A DNA stretch of 64,000 nt from Xylocopa sonorina. Its lineage: Eukaryota; Arthropoda; Insecta; Hymenoptera; Apidae. The notes below the pieces were generated by a model, which was not told the origin of the DNA, ran no database searches, and worked only from the letters and a program-made list of their open reading frames with translations. The stretch is taken from contig NW_027490149.1 in the NCBI RefSeq assembly GCF_050948175.1, positions 682,001 to 746,000 of the forward strand, read 5' to 3'. The translations under genes and the position numbers were made by a program. Of this stretch, positions 40,321 through 51,126 are shown in pieces; the first letter of the stretch is position 1; each line of letters starts with the position of its first letter.

Positions 40321-43300
40321 GCGTATGCAGATGTCTACGTATCGAAGCAATAGAGTTCAAATGCTTCTTAAAACGAGATATTGCATCTCATATCTATGTT
40401 TCATGATAAGATATAATATTCATTGCGAAGTGTTATGCATTCCTCGCCTACACTTCAAATGAATGTAAATGCGACACTTCCTTGCAAGGAAATAGCGTTT
40501 GCGAATGTCTACCTATCGTAGCAATAGTGTTCTAATGCTTCTTAAAACGCGATATCGCATCTCATCTCTATATTTCATGGCAAGATATAATATTCATTGC
40601 GAAGTGCTATGCATTCCTCGTCTACACTTCAAATGAATGTAAATGCGACACTTCCTTGCAAGGAAATAGCGTTTGCAGATGTCTACGTATCGTAGCAATA
40701 GAGTTCTTAGGATTCTTAAAACGCGATATCGCATCTCATTTCTATGTTTCATGGTAAGATATAATATGATTTGCGAAGTTTTATGTATTCTTCGTCTACA
40801 CTTCAAATGAATGTAAATGCGACATTCCCTTACAAGGAAATAGCGTTTGCAAATGTCTACCTATCGTCGCAATAGTGTTCTAATGCTCCTTAAAACGCGA
40901 TATCGCATCTAAGTTCTATGTTTCATGGTAAGATATAATATGATTTGCGAAGTGTTATGTTTTCCTCGTCTACACTTCAAATGAATGTAAATGCGACACT
41001 TCCTTGTAAGGAAATAGCGTTCGCAGATGTCTACCTATCGTAGCAATAGAGTTCTAATGCTTCTTAAAACGCGATATCGCATCTCAATTCTATGTTTCAT
41101 GGTATGATATAATATGATTTGCGAAGTGTTATGTATTCCTCGTCTAAACTTCAAATGAATGTAAATGCGACACTTACTTGCAAGGAAATAGCGTTTGCAG
41201 ATGTCTACGTATCGTAGCAATAGAGTTCTTATGATTCCTAAAACGCGATATCGCATCTCATTTCTATGTTGCCTGGTAAGATATAATATGATTTGCGAAG
41301 TGTTGTGGATTCCTCGTCTACACTGCAAATGAATGTGAATGCGAAACTTCCTCGCTAGGAAATAGCGTTTGCAGATGTCTACGTATCGAAGCAATAGAGT
41401 TCAAATGCTTCTTAAAACGAGATATTGCATCTCAAATCTATGTTTCATGATAAGATATAATATTCATTGCGAAGTGTTATGCATTCCTCGTCTACGATTC
41501 AAATGGATGTAAATGCGACACTTCCTTGCTAGGAAATAGCGTTTGCAGATGTCTACGTATCGAAGCAATAGAGTTCAAATGCTTCTAAAAACAAGATATC
41601 GCATCTTAATTATATGTTTCATGGTAAGATATAACATGATTTGCGAAGTGTTATGTATTCCTCGTCTACACTTCAAATGAATGTAAATGCAACACTTCCT
41701 TGCTAGGAAATAGCGTGTGCAGATGTCTAGGTATCGTAGCAATAGTGTTCTAATGCTTCTTAAAACGCGATATCGCATCTCAATTCTATGTTTCATGGTA
41801 AGATATAACATGATTTGCGAAGTGTTATGTATTCCTCGTCTACACGTCAAATGAATGTAAAGGCGACACTTCCTTGCAAGGAAATAGCGTCTGCAGATGT
41901 CTACGTATCGTAGCAATAGATTTCTAATGCTTCTTAAAACGCGATATCGCATCTCATTTCTATGTTTCATGGTAAGATATAATATGATTTGCGAAGCGTC
42001 ATGTATTCCTCGTCTACACTACAAATGAATGTGAATGCGATACTTCCTCGCTAGGAAATAGCGTTTGCAGATGTCTACGTATCGCAGCAATAGCTTTCTA
42101 ATGCTTCTTAAAACGCGATATCGCATCTCATTTCTATGTTTCATGGTAAGATATAATATGATTTGCGAAGTGTCATGTATTCCTCGTCTACACTTCAAAT
42201 GAATGTAAATGCGACACTTCCCTGCAAGGAAATAGCGTTTGCAGATGTCTACGTATCGAAGCAATAGAGTTCAAATGCTTCATAAAACGCGATATAGCAT
42301 CTCATTTCTATGTTTCATGGTAAGATATAACATGATTTGCGAAGTGTTATGTATTCCTCGTCTACATTTCAAATGAATGTAAATGCGACATTTCCCTGCA
42401 AGGAAATAGCGTTTGCAGATGTCTACGTATCGTTGCAATAGAATTCAAATGCTTCTTAAAACGCGATATCGCATCTCAATTCTATGTTTCATGGTAAGAT
42501 ATAATATGATTTGCGAAGTATCATGTATTCCTCGTCTACACTTCAAATGAATGTAAATGCGACACTTCCTTGCAAGGAAATAGCGTTTGCAGATGTCTAC
42601 GTATCGCAGCAATAGAGTTCAAATGCTTCTTAAAAAGAGATATTGCATCTCATTTCTATGTTTCATGGTAAGATATAACATGATTTGCGAAGTTTTATAT
42701 ATTCCTCGTCTACACTTCAAATGAATGTGAATGCGATACATCCTCGCTAGGAAATAGCGATTGCAGATGTCTACGTATCGTAGCAATAGCTTTCTAATGC
42801 TTCTTAAAACGCGATATCGAATCTCATTTCTATGTTTCATGGTAAGACATAATATAATTTGCGAACTGTCATGTATTCCTCGTCTACACTACAAATGAAT
42901 GTGAATGCGATACTTCCTCGCTAGGAAATAGCGTTTGCAGATGTCTACGTATCGAAGCAATAGAGTTCAAATGCTTCTTAAAACGAGATATTGCATCTCA
43001 TATCTATGTTTCATGATAAGATATAATATTCATTGCAAAGTGTTATGCATTCCTCGTCTACGATTCAGATGGATGTAAATGCGATACTTCCTTGCTAGGA
43101 AATAGCGTTTGCAGATGTCTACGTATCGAAGCAATAGGGTTGAAATGCTTCTTAAAACGAGATATCGCATCTCATTTCTATGTTTCATGACAAGATGTAA
43201 TATTCATTGCGAAGTGTTATGTATTCGTCGTCTACACTTCAAATGAATGTAAATGCGACACTTCCATGCTAGGAAATAGCGTTTGCAGATGTCTACGAAG

Positions 43301-44148
43301 CGAAGCAATAGAGTTCAGATTCTCCTTAAAACGAGATATCGCATCTCATTTCTATGTTGCATGATAGGATATAATATTCATTGTAAAGTGTTATGTATAC
43401 CTCGTATTCTCTTCAGAAGAATGTAAATGCGACACTTCCTTGCAAGGAAATAGCGTTTGCAGATGTCTACGTATCGTAGCAATAGAGTTCTTATGATTCT
43501 TGAAACGCGATATCGCATCTCATTTCTATGTTTCATGGAAAGATATAATATGATTTGCGAAGTGTTATGTATTCCTCGTCTACACTTCAAATGAATACGA
43601 ATGCGACACTTCCTCGTTAGGAAATAGCGTTTGCAGATGTCTACGTATCGTAGCAATAGATTTCTAATGCTTCTTAAAACGCGATATCGCATCTCATTTC
43701 TGTGTTTCATGGTAAGATATAATATGATTTGCGAAGTGTCATGTATTCCTCGTCTACACTTCAAATGAATGTAAATGCGACACTACCTTGCTAGGAAATA
43801 GCGTATGTAGATGTCTAGGTATCGTAGCAAGAGAGTTCTAATGCTTCTGAAAACGGGATATCGCATCTCATTTCTATGTTTCATGGTAAGATATAATATG
43901 ATTTGCGAAGTGTTCTGTATTCTTCGTCTACACTTCAAATGAATGTAAATGCGACACTTCCTTGCATGGAAATAGCGTTTGCAGATGTCTACGTATCGTA
44001 GCAATAGAGTTCTTATGATCCATAAAACGCGATATCGCATCTCTTTTCTATGTTTCATGGTAAGATATAATATGATTTGCGAAGTGTCATGTATTCCTCG
44101 CCTACACTTCAAATGAATGTAAATGCGACACTACCTTGCTAGGAAAAA
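40321..44148. repeat. Large higher-order repeat, copy 3, shortened (22 monomers, 3,828 bp)
   Basis: This copy follows copy 2 at offset 5,402 up to about 41.96-42.24 kb and thereafter at offset 3,828. It therefore lacks 1,574 bp (9 x 174 + 8) corresponding roughly to 36.6-38.2 kb, the piece that contains the 8-bp microduplication. The breakpoint lies in a stretch where both parental monomers are the same. A short tract at about 43690-43790 also differs from copies 1 and 2. Confidence 0.85.
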
Positions 44149-47100
44149 GCGTATGCAGATGTCTACGTATCGAAGCAATAGAGTTCAAATGCTTCTTAAA
44201 ACGAGATATTGCATCTCATATCTATGTTTCATGATAAGATATAATATTCATTGCGAAGTGTTATGCATTCCTCGCCTACACTTCAAATGAATGTAAATGC
44301 GACACTTCCTTGCAAGGAAATAGCGTTTGCGAATGTCTACCTATCGTAGCAATAGTGTTCTAATGCTTCTTAAAACGCGATATCGCATCTCATCTCTATA
44401 TTTCATGGCAAGATATAATATTCATTGCGAAGTGCTATGCATTCCTCGTCTACACTTCAAATGAATGTAAATGCGACACTTCCTTGCAAGGAAATAGCGT
44501 TTGCAGATGTCTACGTATCGTAGCAATAGAGTTCTTAGGATTCTTAAAACGCGATATCGCATCTCATTTCTATGTTTCATGGTAAGATATAATATGATTT
44601 GCGAAGTTTTATGTATTCTTCGTCTACACTTCAAATGAATGTAAATGCGACATTCCCTTACAAGGAAATAGCGTTTGCAAATGTCTACCTATCGTCGCAA
44701 TAGTGTTCTAATGCTCCTTAAAACGCGATATCGCATCTAAGTTCTATGTTTCATGGTAAGATATAATATGATTTGCGAAGTGTTATGTTTTCCTCGTCTA
44801 CACTTCAAATGAATGTAAATGCGACACTTCCTTGTAAGGAAATAGCGTTCGCAGATGTCTACCTATCGTAGCAATAGAGTTCTAATGCTTCTTAAAACGC
44901 GATATCGCATCTCAATTCTATGTTTCATGGTATGATATAATATGATTTGCGAAGTGTTATGTATTCCTCGTCTAAACTTCAAATGAATGTAAATGCGACA
45001 CTTACTTGCAAGGAAATAGCGTTTGCAGATGTCTACGTATCGTAGCAATAGAGTTCTTATGATTCCTAAAACGCGATATCGCATCTCATTTCTATGTTGC
45101 CTGGTAAGATATAATATGATTTGCGAAGTGTTATGGATTCCTCGTCTACACTGCAAATGAATGTGAATGCGAAACTTCCTCGCTAGGAAATAGCGTTTGC
45201 AGATGTCTACGTATCGAAGCAATAGAGTTCAAATGCTTCTTAAAACGAGATATTGCATCTCAAATCTATGTTTCATGATAAGATATAATATTCATTGCGA
45301 AGTGTTATGCATTCCTCGTCTACGATTCAAATGGATGTAAATGCGACACTTCCTTGCTAGGAAATAGCGTTTGCAGATGTCTACGTATCGAAGCAATAGA
45401 GTTCAAATGCTTCTAAAAACAAGATATCGCATCTTAATTATATGTTTCATGGTAAGATATAACATGATTTGCGAAGTGTTATGTATTCCTCGTCTACACT
45501 TCAAATGAATGTAAATGCAACACTTCCTTGCTAGGAAATAGCGTGTGCAGATGTCTAGGTATCGTAGCAATAGTGTTCTAATGCTTCTTAAAACGCGATA
45601 TCGCATCTCAATTCTATGTTTCATGGTAAGATATAACATGATTTGCGAAGTGTTATGTATTCCTCGTCTACACGTCAAATGAATGTAAAGGCGACACTTC
45701 CTTGCAAGGAAATAGCGTCTGCAGATGTCTACGTATCGTAGCAATAGATTTCTAATGCTTCTTAAAACGCGATATCGCATCTCATTTCTATGTTTCATGG
45801 TAAGATATAATATGATTTGCGAAGCGTCATGTATTCCTCGTCTACACTACAAATGAATGTGAATGCGATACTTCCTCGCTAGGAAATAGCGTTTGCAGAT
45901 GTCTACGTATCGCAGCAATAGCTTTCTAATGCTTCTTAAAACGCGATATCGCATCTCATTTCTATGTTTCATGGTAAGATATAATATGATTTGCGAAGTG
46001 TCATGTATTCCTCGTCTACACTTCAAATGAATGTAAATGCGACACTTCCCTGCAAGGAAATAGCGTTTGCAGATGTCTACGTATCGAAGCAATAGAGTTC
46101 AAATGCTTCATAAAACGCGATATAGCATCTCATTTCTATGTTTCATGGTAAGATATAACATGATTTGCGAAGTGTTATGTATTCCTCGTCTACATTTCAA
46201 ATGAATGTAAATGCGACATTTCCCTGCAAGGAAATAGCGTTTGCAGATGTCTACGTATCGTTGCAATAGAATTCAAATGCTTCTTAAAACGCGATATCGC
46301 ATCTCAATTCTATGTTTCATGGTAAGATATAATATGATTTGCGAAGTATCATGTATTCCTCGTCTACACTTCAAATGAATGTAAATGCGACACTTCCTTG
46401 CAAGGAAATAGCGTTTGCAGATGTCTACGTATCGCAGCAATAGAGTTCAAATGCTTCTTAAAAAGAGATATTGCATCTCATTTCTATGTTTCATGGTAAG
46501 ATATAACATGATTTGCGAAGTTTTATATATTCCTCGTCTACACTTCAAATGAATGTGAATGCGATACGTCCTCGCTAGGAAATAGCGATTGCAGATGTCT
46601 ACGTATCGTAGCAATAGCTTTCTAATGCTTCTTAAAACGCGATATCGAATCTCATTTCTATGTTTCATGGTAAGACATAATATAATTTGCGAACTGTCAT
46701 GTATTCCTCGTCTACACTACAAATGAATGTGAATGCGATACTTCCTCGCTAGGAAATAGCGTTTGCAGATGTCTACGTATCGAAGCAATAGAGTTCAAAT
46801 GCTTCTTAAAACGAGATATTGCATCTCATATCTATGTTTCATGATAAGATATAATATTCATTGCAAAGTGTTATGCATTCCTCGTCTACGATTCAGATGG
46901 ATGTAAATGCGATACTTCCTTGCTAGGAAATAGCGTTTGCAGATGTCTACGTATCGAAGCAATAGGGTTGAAATGCTTCTTAAAACGAGATATCGCATCT
47001 CATTTCTATGTTTCATGACAAGATGTAATATTCATTGCGAAGTGTTATGTATTCGTCGTCTACACTTCAAATGAATGTAAATGCGACACTTCCATGCTAG

Positions 47101-47976
47101 GAAATAGCGTTTGCAGATGTCTACGAAGCGAAGCAATAGAGTTCAGATTCTCCTTAAAACGAGATATCGCATCTCATTTCTATGTTGCATGATAGGATAT
47201 AATATTCATTGTAAAGTGTTATGTATACCTCGTATTCTCTTCAGAAGAATGTAAATGCGACACTTCCTTGCAAGGAAATAGCGTTTGCAGATGTCTACGT
47301 ATCGTAGCAATAGAGTTCTTATGATTCTTGAAACGCGATATCGCATCTCATTTCTATGTTTCATGGAAAGATATAATATGATTTGCGAAGTGTTATGTAT
47401 TCCTCGTCTACACTTCAAATGAATACGAATGCGACACTTCCTCGTTAGGAAATAGCGTTTGCAGATGTCTACGTATCGTAGCAATAGATTTCTAATGCTT
47501 CTTAAAACGCGATATCGCATCTCATTTCTGTGTTTCATGGTAAGATATAATATGATTTGCGAAGTGTCATGTATTCCTCGTCTACACTTCAAATGAATGT
47601 AAATGCGACACTACCTTGCTAGGAAATAGCGTATGTAGATGTCTAGGTATCGTAGCAAGAGAGTTCTAATGCTTCTGAAAACGGGATATCGCATCTCATT
47701 TCTATGTTTCATGGTAAGATATAATATGATTTGCGAAGTGTTCTGTATTCTTCGTCTACACTTCAAATGAATGTAAATGCGACACTTCCTTGCATGGAAA
47801 TAGCGTTTGCAGATGTCTACGTATCGTAGCAATAGAGTTCTTATGATCCATAAAACGCGATATCGCATCTCTTTTCTATGTTTCATGGTAAGATATAATA
47901 TGATTTGCGAAGTGTCATGTATTCCTCGCCTACACTTCAAATGAATGTAAATGCGACACTACCTTGCTAGGAAAAA
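44149..47976. repeat. Large higher-order repeat, copy 4, shortened (22 monomers, 3,828 bp)
   Basis: This copy repeats copy 3 at offset 3,828, including the deletion junction and the altered tract near 43.7 kb (here about 47.52-47.62 kb). One visible difference is GCGATACGTCCTCGC at 46561 against GCGATACATCCTCGC at 42733. It ends at 47976: the next monomer has GCGTCTGCAGATGTTTAGG rather than GCGTATGCAGATGTCTACG. Confidence 0.85.
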
Positions 47977-49532
47977 GCGTCTGCAGATGTTTAGGTATCG
48001 TAACAATAGAGTTCTAATGCTTCTTAAAACGCGATATCGCATCTCATTTCTATGTTTCATGGTAAGATATAACATGATTTGCGAAGTGTTATGTATTCCT
48101 CGTCTACACTTCAAATGAATGTAAATGCGACACTTCCTTGCAAGGAAATAGCGTTTGCAGATGTCTACGTATCGAAAGAATAGAGTTCAAATGCTTCTTA
48201 AAACGCGATATCGCATCTCATTTCTATGTTTCATGGTAAGATATAACATGATTTGCGAAGTGTTATGTATTCCTCGTCGACACTTCAAATGAATGTAAAT
48301 GCGACACTTCCTTGCAAGGAAATAGCGTCTGCAGATGTCTACGTATCGTAGCAATAGAGTTCAAATGCTTCTAAAAACAAGATATCGCATCTCTATTCTA
48401 TGTTTCATGGTAAGATATAACATGATTTGCGAAGAGTTATGTATTCTTCGTCTACACTTCAAATGAATGTAAATGCGACACTTCCTTGCTAGGAAATAGC
48501 GTGTGCAGATGTCTACGTATCGCAGCAATAGCTTTCTAATGCTTCTTAAAACGCGATATCGCATCTCATTTCTATGTTTCATGGTAAGATGTAATATGAT
48601 TTGCGAAGTGTCATGTATTCCTCGTCTACACTTCAAATGAATGTAAATGCGACATTTCCCTGCAAGGAAATAGCGTTTGCAGATGTCTACGTATCGTAGC
48701 AATAGAATTCAAGTGCTTCTTAAAACGCGATATCGCATCTCATTTCTATGTTTCATGGTAAGATTTAATATGATTTGCGAAGTATCATGTATTCCACGTC
48801 TACACTTCAAATGAATGTAAATGCGACACTTCCTTGCAAGGAAATAGCGTTTGCAGATGTCTACGTATCGCAGCAATAGAGTTCAAATGCTTCTTAAAAA
48901 GAGATATTGCATCTCATTTCTATGTTTCATGGTAAGATATAACATGATTTGCGAAGTTTTATATATTCCTCGTCTACACTTCAAATGAATGTGAATGCGA
49001 TACATCCTCGCTAGGAAATAGCGATTGCAGATGTCTACGTATCGTAGCAATAGCTTTCTAATGCTTCTTAAAACGCGATATCGAATCTCATTTCTATGTT
49101 TCATGGTAAGACATAATATAATTTGCGAACTGTCATGTATTCCTCGTCTACACTACAAATGAATGTGAATGCGATACTTCCTCGCTAGGAAATAGCGTTT
49201 GCAGATGTCTACGTATCGAAGCAATAGAGTTCAAATGCTTCTAAAAACAAGATATCGCATCTCTATTCTATGTTTCATGGTAAGATATAACATGATTTGC
49301 GAAGAGTTATGTATTCTTCGTCTACACTTCAAATGAATGTAAATGCGACACTTCCTTGCTAGGAAATAGCGTCTGCAGATGTCTAGGTATCGTAGCAATA
49401 GTGTTCTAATGCTTCTTAAAACGCGATATCGCATCTCATTTCTATGTTTCATGGTAAGATATAATATGATTTGCGAAGTGTCATGTATTCCTCGTCTACA
49501 CTTCAAATGAATGTAAATGCGACACTTCCTTG
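47977..49532. repeat. Satellite segment left of the insertion
   Basis: About nine monomers not fitting the 22-monomer unit as a whole. 48850-49230 matches 46420-46790 (AAAAAGAGATATTGC and GAACTGTCATG variants shared), showing that part of the unit was copied again. The last monomer breaks after CACTTCCTTG at 49532, where the LTR begins. Confidence 0.75.
49528..49532 (+). repeat. Target-site duplication CCTTG, left
   Basis: CCTTG directly precedes the TGTCACG end of the insertion and is repeated at 51122-51126. Removing the insertion and one copy restores a normal monomer reading CACTTCCTTG-CTAGGAAATAG. Confidence 0.92.
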
Positions 49533-49541
49533 TGTCACGTC
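49533..49541 (+). repeat. LTR terminal inverted repeat, left (TGTCACGTC)
   Basis: Pairs with GACGTTACA at 51113-51121, whose reverse complement is TGTAACGTC: 8 of 9 match. It begins with the TG expected for an integrase-processed LTR end. Confidence 0.85.
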
Positions 49542-50050
49542 CCGAGGTGCGGTTGCGCTCGCAACGGTGGCACAAAGTCGTAACCGTTCTCGAAAATAAC
49601 GCGAAGTGCGTCCGGACCGGGTTCGTTGGCGTTTCGGACTCGATAAAACGATAATTAACATTAAACTTACCTTGCGAAGGCTTGATTCCGCTGTCTGATT
49701 TCTCTTTCCAGGTACCTGGAGCGCCTTGGATCCGCAACCGGGATGGCGGCGGCGTACGGCTGGAACGGAGGTACGTCTATGGGAATAAGCGTCCAGGCGT
49801 GTTGACTCCGGCTGGCAGGTATCGGCGTTTGGCCCTGACGATTGGCGACTCGTACGGGTCGTGCGGCGAAGGAAACCTCCTTCACAGGAACCGGGACTCG
49901 AACGCAGGAAACTGAATATTCTGGTGCATCACCCACGTTTTCCCGAGCGAGACGACGAATAAACTCTCTCCTCCCCGCGCGTCGTGTACGCTTTGTCGGA
50001 GGTGCAAGGCTCATCGAGAATACTTGAACTTCGGTCGAGTACGGCGCGGC

Positions 50051-50152
50051 TAAGCGTTGGTTCGCTCTAGCTTACCGGGATCAACCTGGGCGCAAGATAT
50101 TCTATACACGGTAGAAGTGAGGATGGAGCAACTAAGCGCTGGTTCGCTCTAG
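50051..50152 (+). repeat. Direct repeat pair inside the LTR (20 bp, 82 bp apart)
   Basis: TAAGCGTTGGTTCGCTCTAG at 50051-50070 and TAAGCGCTGGTTCGCTCTAG at 50133-50152 differ at one base. Repeats of this kind inside an LTR can be transcription-factor sites or remnants of internal duplication; the role is unknown. Confidence 0.85.
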
Positions 50153-50247
50153 TCGTCGAGACTCAAGACTATCGCAGATGAGATATAGAATTAGAATAAT
50201 CGCGAGCGTACCCGTGGATTAGAATTAAGGAATTGTATTTGAACTCG

Positions 50248-50253
50248 AATAAA
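50248..50253 (+). promoter_or_regulatory. Candidate polyadenylation hexamer AATAAA
   Basis: AATAAA at 50248-50253, with another at 50274-50279 and one at 49958-49963. LTRs usually carry the polyadenylation signal of the element, but this hexamer is also expected by chance in AT-rich DNA, and I saw no matching TATTTA-type arrangement that would fix the R region. Confidence 0.3.
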
Positions 50254-50484
50254 GATACTTTGAATCTGGTAAAAATAAACTATATTCTATGATTTCACTA
50301 TACTAGATACACTTGACTAAATTCTAAGTTACTGACTAACGATTACAATGAGAATTAGAAATAGTATGAAGTATCGAATGGACTCCGCTATGGGAGTATG
50401 GGTAGAGACGAATGCGTTAGAGCTAATTGCTCGTTGCGAATGAGCCTACTGCTCGGATCGAAAGTGCATCGTTCGGATGCTGGG

Positions 50485-50536
50485 TTAGAACTCCTCGGTT
50501 CGGAGGCGAGTTAGGAACTCTTCGGTTCAGAGGTGA
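50485..50536 (+). repeat. About 27-bp imperfect tandem repeat inside the LTR
   Basis: TTAGAACTCCTCGGTTCGG plus AGGCGAG is followed by TTAGGAACTCTTCGGTTCAG plus AGGTGAG, then a degenerate start of a third unit (ATAGGAACT). Each unit contains a small dyad, CTCGGTTCGGAG in the first. Confidence 0.75.
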
Positions 50537-50602
50537 GATAGGAACTGACTCTCGGATCTCGCGTCCGCGACCTCCTCGGGTCGCGCCGCGCGCGAGCCGC
50601 TG

Positions 50603-50680
50603 GGCCCTCGCGGTGGGGCGGACGGTCGGAGTAGGGCGGCCGCTCGGCCCTCGTGGTGGGGCGGCCGTTCGGAGTGGGGC
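50603..50680 (+). repeat. 43-bp GC-rich tandem repeat inside the LTR
   Basis: GGCCCTCGCGGTGGGGCGG begins a unit at 50603, and GGCCCTCGTGGTGGGGCGG begins the next at 50646. The second copy is slightly incomplete. The whole stretch is dense in CpG. Confidence 0.8.
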
Positions 50681-51112
50681 GCGGTCCGCGTTAAGCGTGA
50701 GCCGCGAGCGTCGAGTGTGCGCGCGAGTGCAACGGAACATAACCGTGCATGAATGAAATATATACATATATTCACTTAAATCTAGGTGTGTGTTGGTGTG
50801 TATGTACATATATGAGTAGTGTGCTTATCCTAGTCCTATATGTACGAGAAGTACGTATAGGGCTTCGTGATCGCTGGGGATTCGACCCAGTACGTGTCGG
50901 AGAGCTACTCGCCCTCGTAATACGGGGTGAAGTCCTCCCCCTCGTGTGTGGAGATCGCGCGTGGGCGCGGCATGCTGCATCCTTCTTCCCTCTCGTACCT
51001 TTGTCTCCTTCTGTAGGGACGGCGAGTCGGCGGGTGGCCCGTGTGCAGGGGCTCCGGATACGGATGCTGGGGATGATGAGGTGGACGCCGGAGGGTGGCA
51101 GGCGGTACGCCT

Positions 51113-51121
51113 GACGTTACA
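51113..51121 (+). repeat. LTR terminal inverted repeat, right (GACGTTACA)
   Basis: Partner of 49533-49541; it ends in the canonical CA directly before the second CCTTG. Confidence 0.85.
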
Positions 51122-51126
51122 CCTTG
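51122..51126 (+). repeat. Target-site duplication CCTTG, right
   Basis: Second copy of the 5-bp duplication, followed at once by CTAGGAAATAGCG, the normal continuation of the interrupted monomer. Confidence 0.92.

Larger units (their letters stand above)
1..49532. repeat. 174-bp satellite array, left block (about 284.6 monomers)
   Basis: The sequence repeats head to tail every 174 bp from the first base. Taking monomer position 1 at the start of ATCTCATTTC, this phase holds exactly at 29581 (170 x 174 + 1), and by 48041 it is displaced by only 16 bp, explained by two 8-bp insertions at 31441 and 36843. Monomers differ mainly by substitutions. Recurrent variants mark subfamilies: AATATGATTTGC versus AATATTCATTGC at about positions 31-42, GTTCTAATGC versus GTTCAAATGC near 145-154, and CTACGTATCG versus CTACCTATCG near 125-134. 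All copies face the same way. A satellite of this scale is typical of centromeric or heterochromatic DNA in animals and plants; that location is inferred. No gene is embedded. Confidence 0.98.
49533..51121. mobile_element. Solo LTR of an LTR retrotransposon (1,589 bp)
   Basis: This is the only non-satellite DNA in the window. It begins TGTCACGTC and ends GACGTTACA, a TG...CA pair with a 9-bp terminal inverted repeat carrying one mismatch, and is flanked by a perfect 5-bp duplication CCTTG. These are hallmarks of retroviral-type integration. There is no gag-pol, no primer-binding-site region and no second LTR inside, so the simplest reading is an LTR left after recombination between the two LTRs of a full element. 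A 5-bp duplication is compatible with Gypsy, BEL/Pao or Copia; the superfamily cannot be decided here. The DNA is GC-rich and CpG-rich at 50560-50720 and AT-rich at 50160-50400 and 50750-50850. Open frames inside are at most about 128 codons, overlap on both strands and show no recognised domain. Orientation is uncertain; three AATAAA hexamers on the plus strand slightly favour plus. Confidence 0.85.

Noticed and set aside
384..49104. Dozens of minus-strand open frames of 61-247 codons in the left satellite block
   Set aside because: They are the same 58-codon translation of the 174-bp monomer, recurring in phase. Many begin at TTG rather than ATG, and stops are created by common single-base variants. 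No promoter, conserved domain or intact repeated gene structure is visible.
49660..49715. Splice-acceptor-like stretch (pyrimidine-rich, then CAG) inside the LTR
   Set aside because: Such motifs are common by chance, and no exon with coding potential follows.
49231..49737. 168-codon minus-strand frame joining LTR and satellite
   Set aside because: It crosses the LTR/satellite junction. The LTR part has no recognised domain and the rest is the monomer translation, so it is a chance fusion.
49885..49905. tRNA-like T-arm (CCGGGACTCGAAC, a reverse-complement B-box look)
   Set aside because: The flanking bases do not form the 5-bp T stem, and I see no anticodon arm, D arm or acceptor stem around it.
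49667..50014. 115-codon minus-strand frame inside the LTR, with overlapping plus-strand frames
   Set aside because: Overlapping frames on both strands in GC-rich DNA, low complexity, no zinc knuckle, protease, reverse transcriptase or integrase motif. LTRs are normally non-coding.
49533..51121. Full LTR retrotransposon or DNA transposon
   Set aside because: There is no internal direct repeat that could be a second LTR, no coding domain, and only a 9-bp imperfect terminal inverted repeat with TG...CA ends; a solo LTR fits better.
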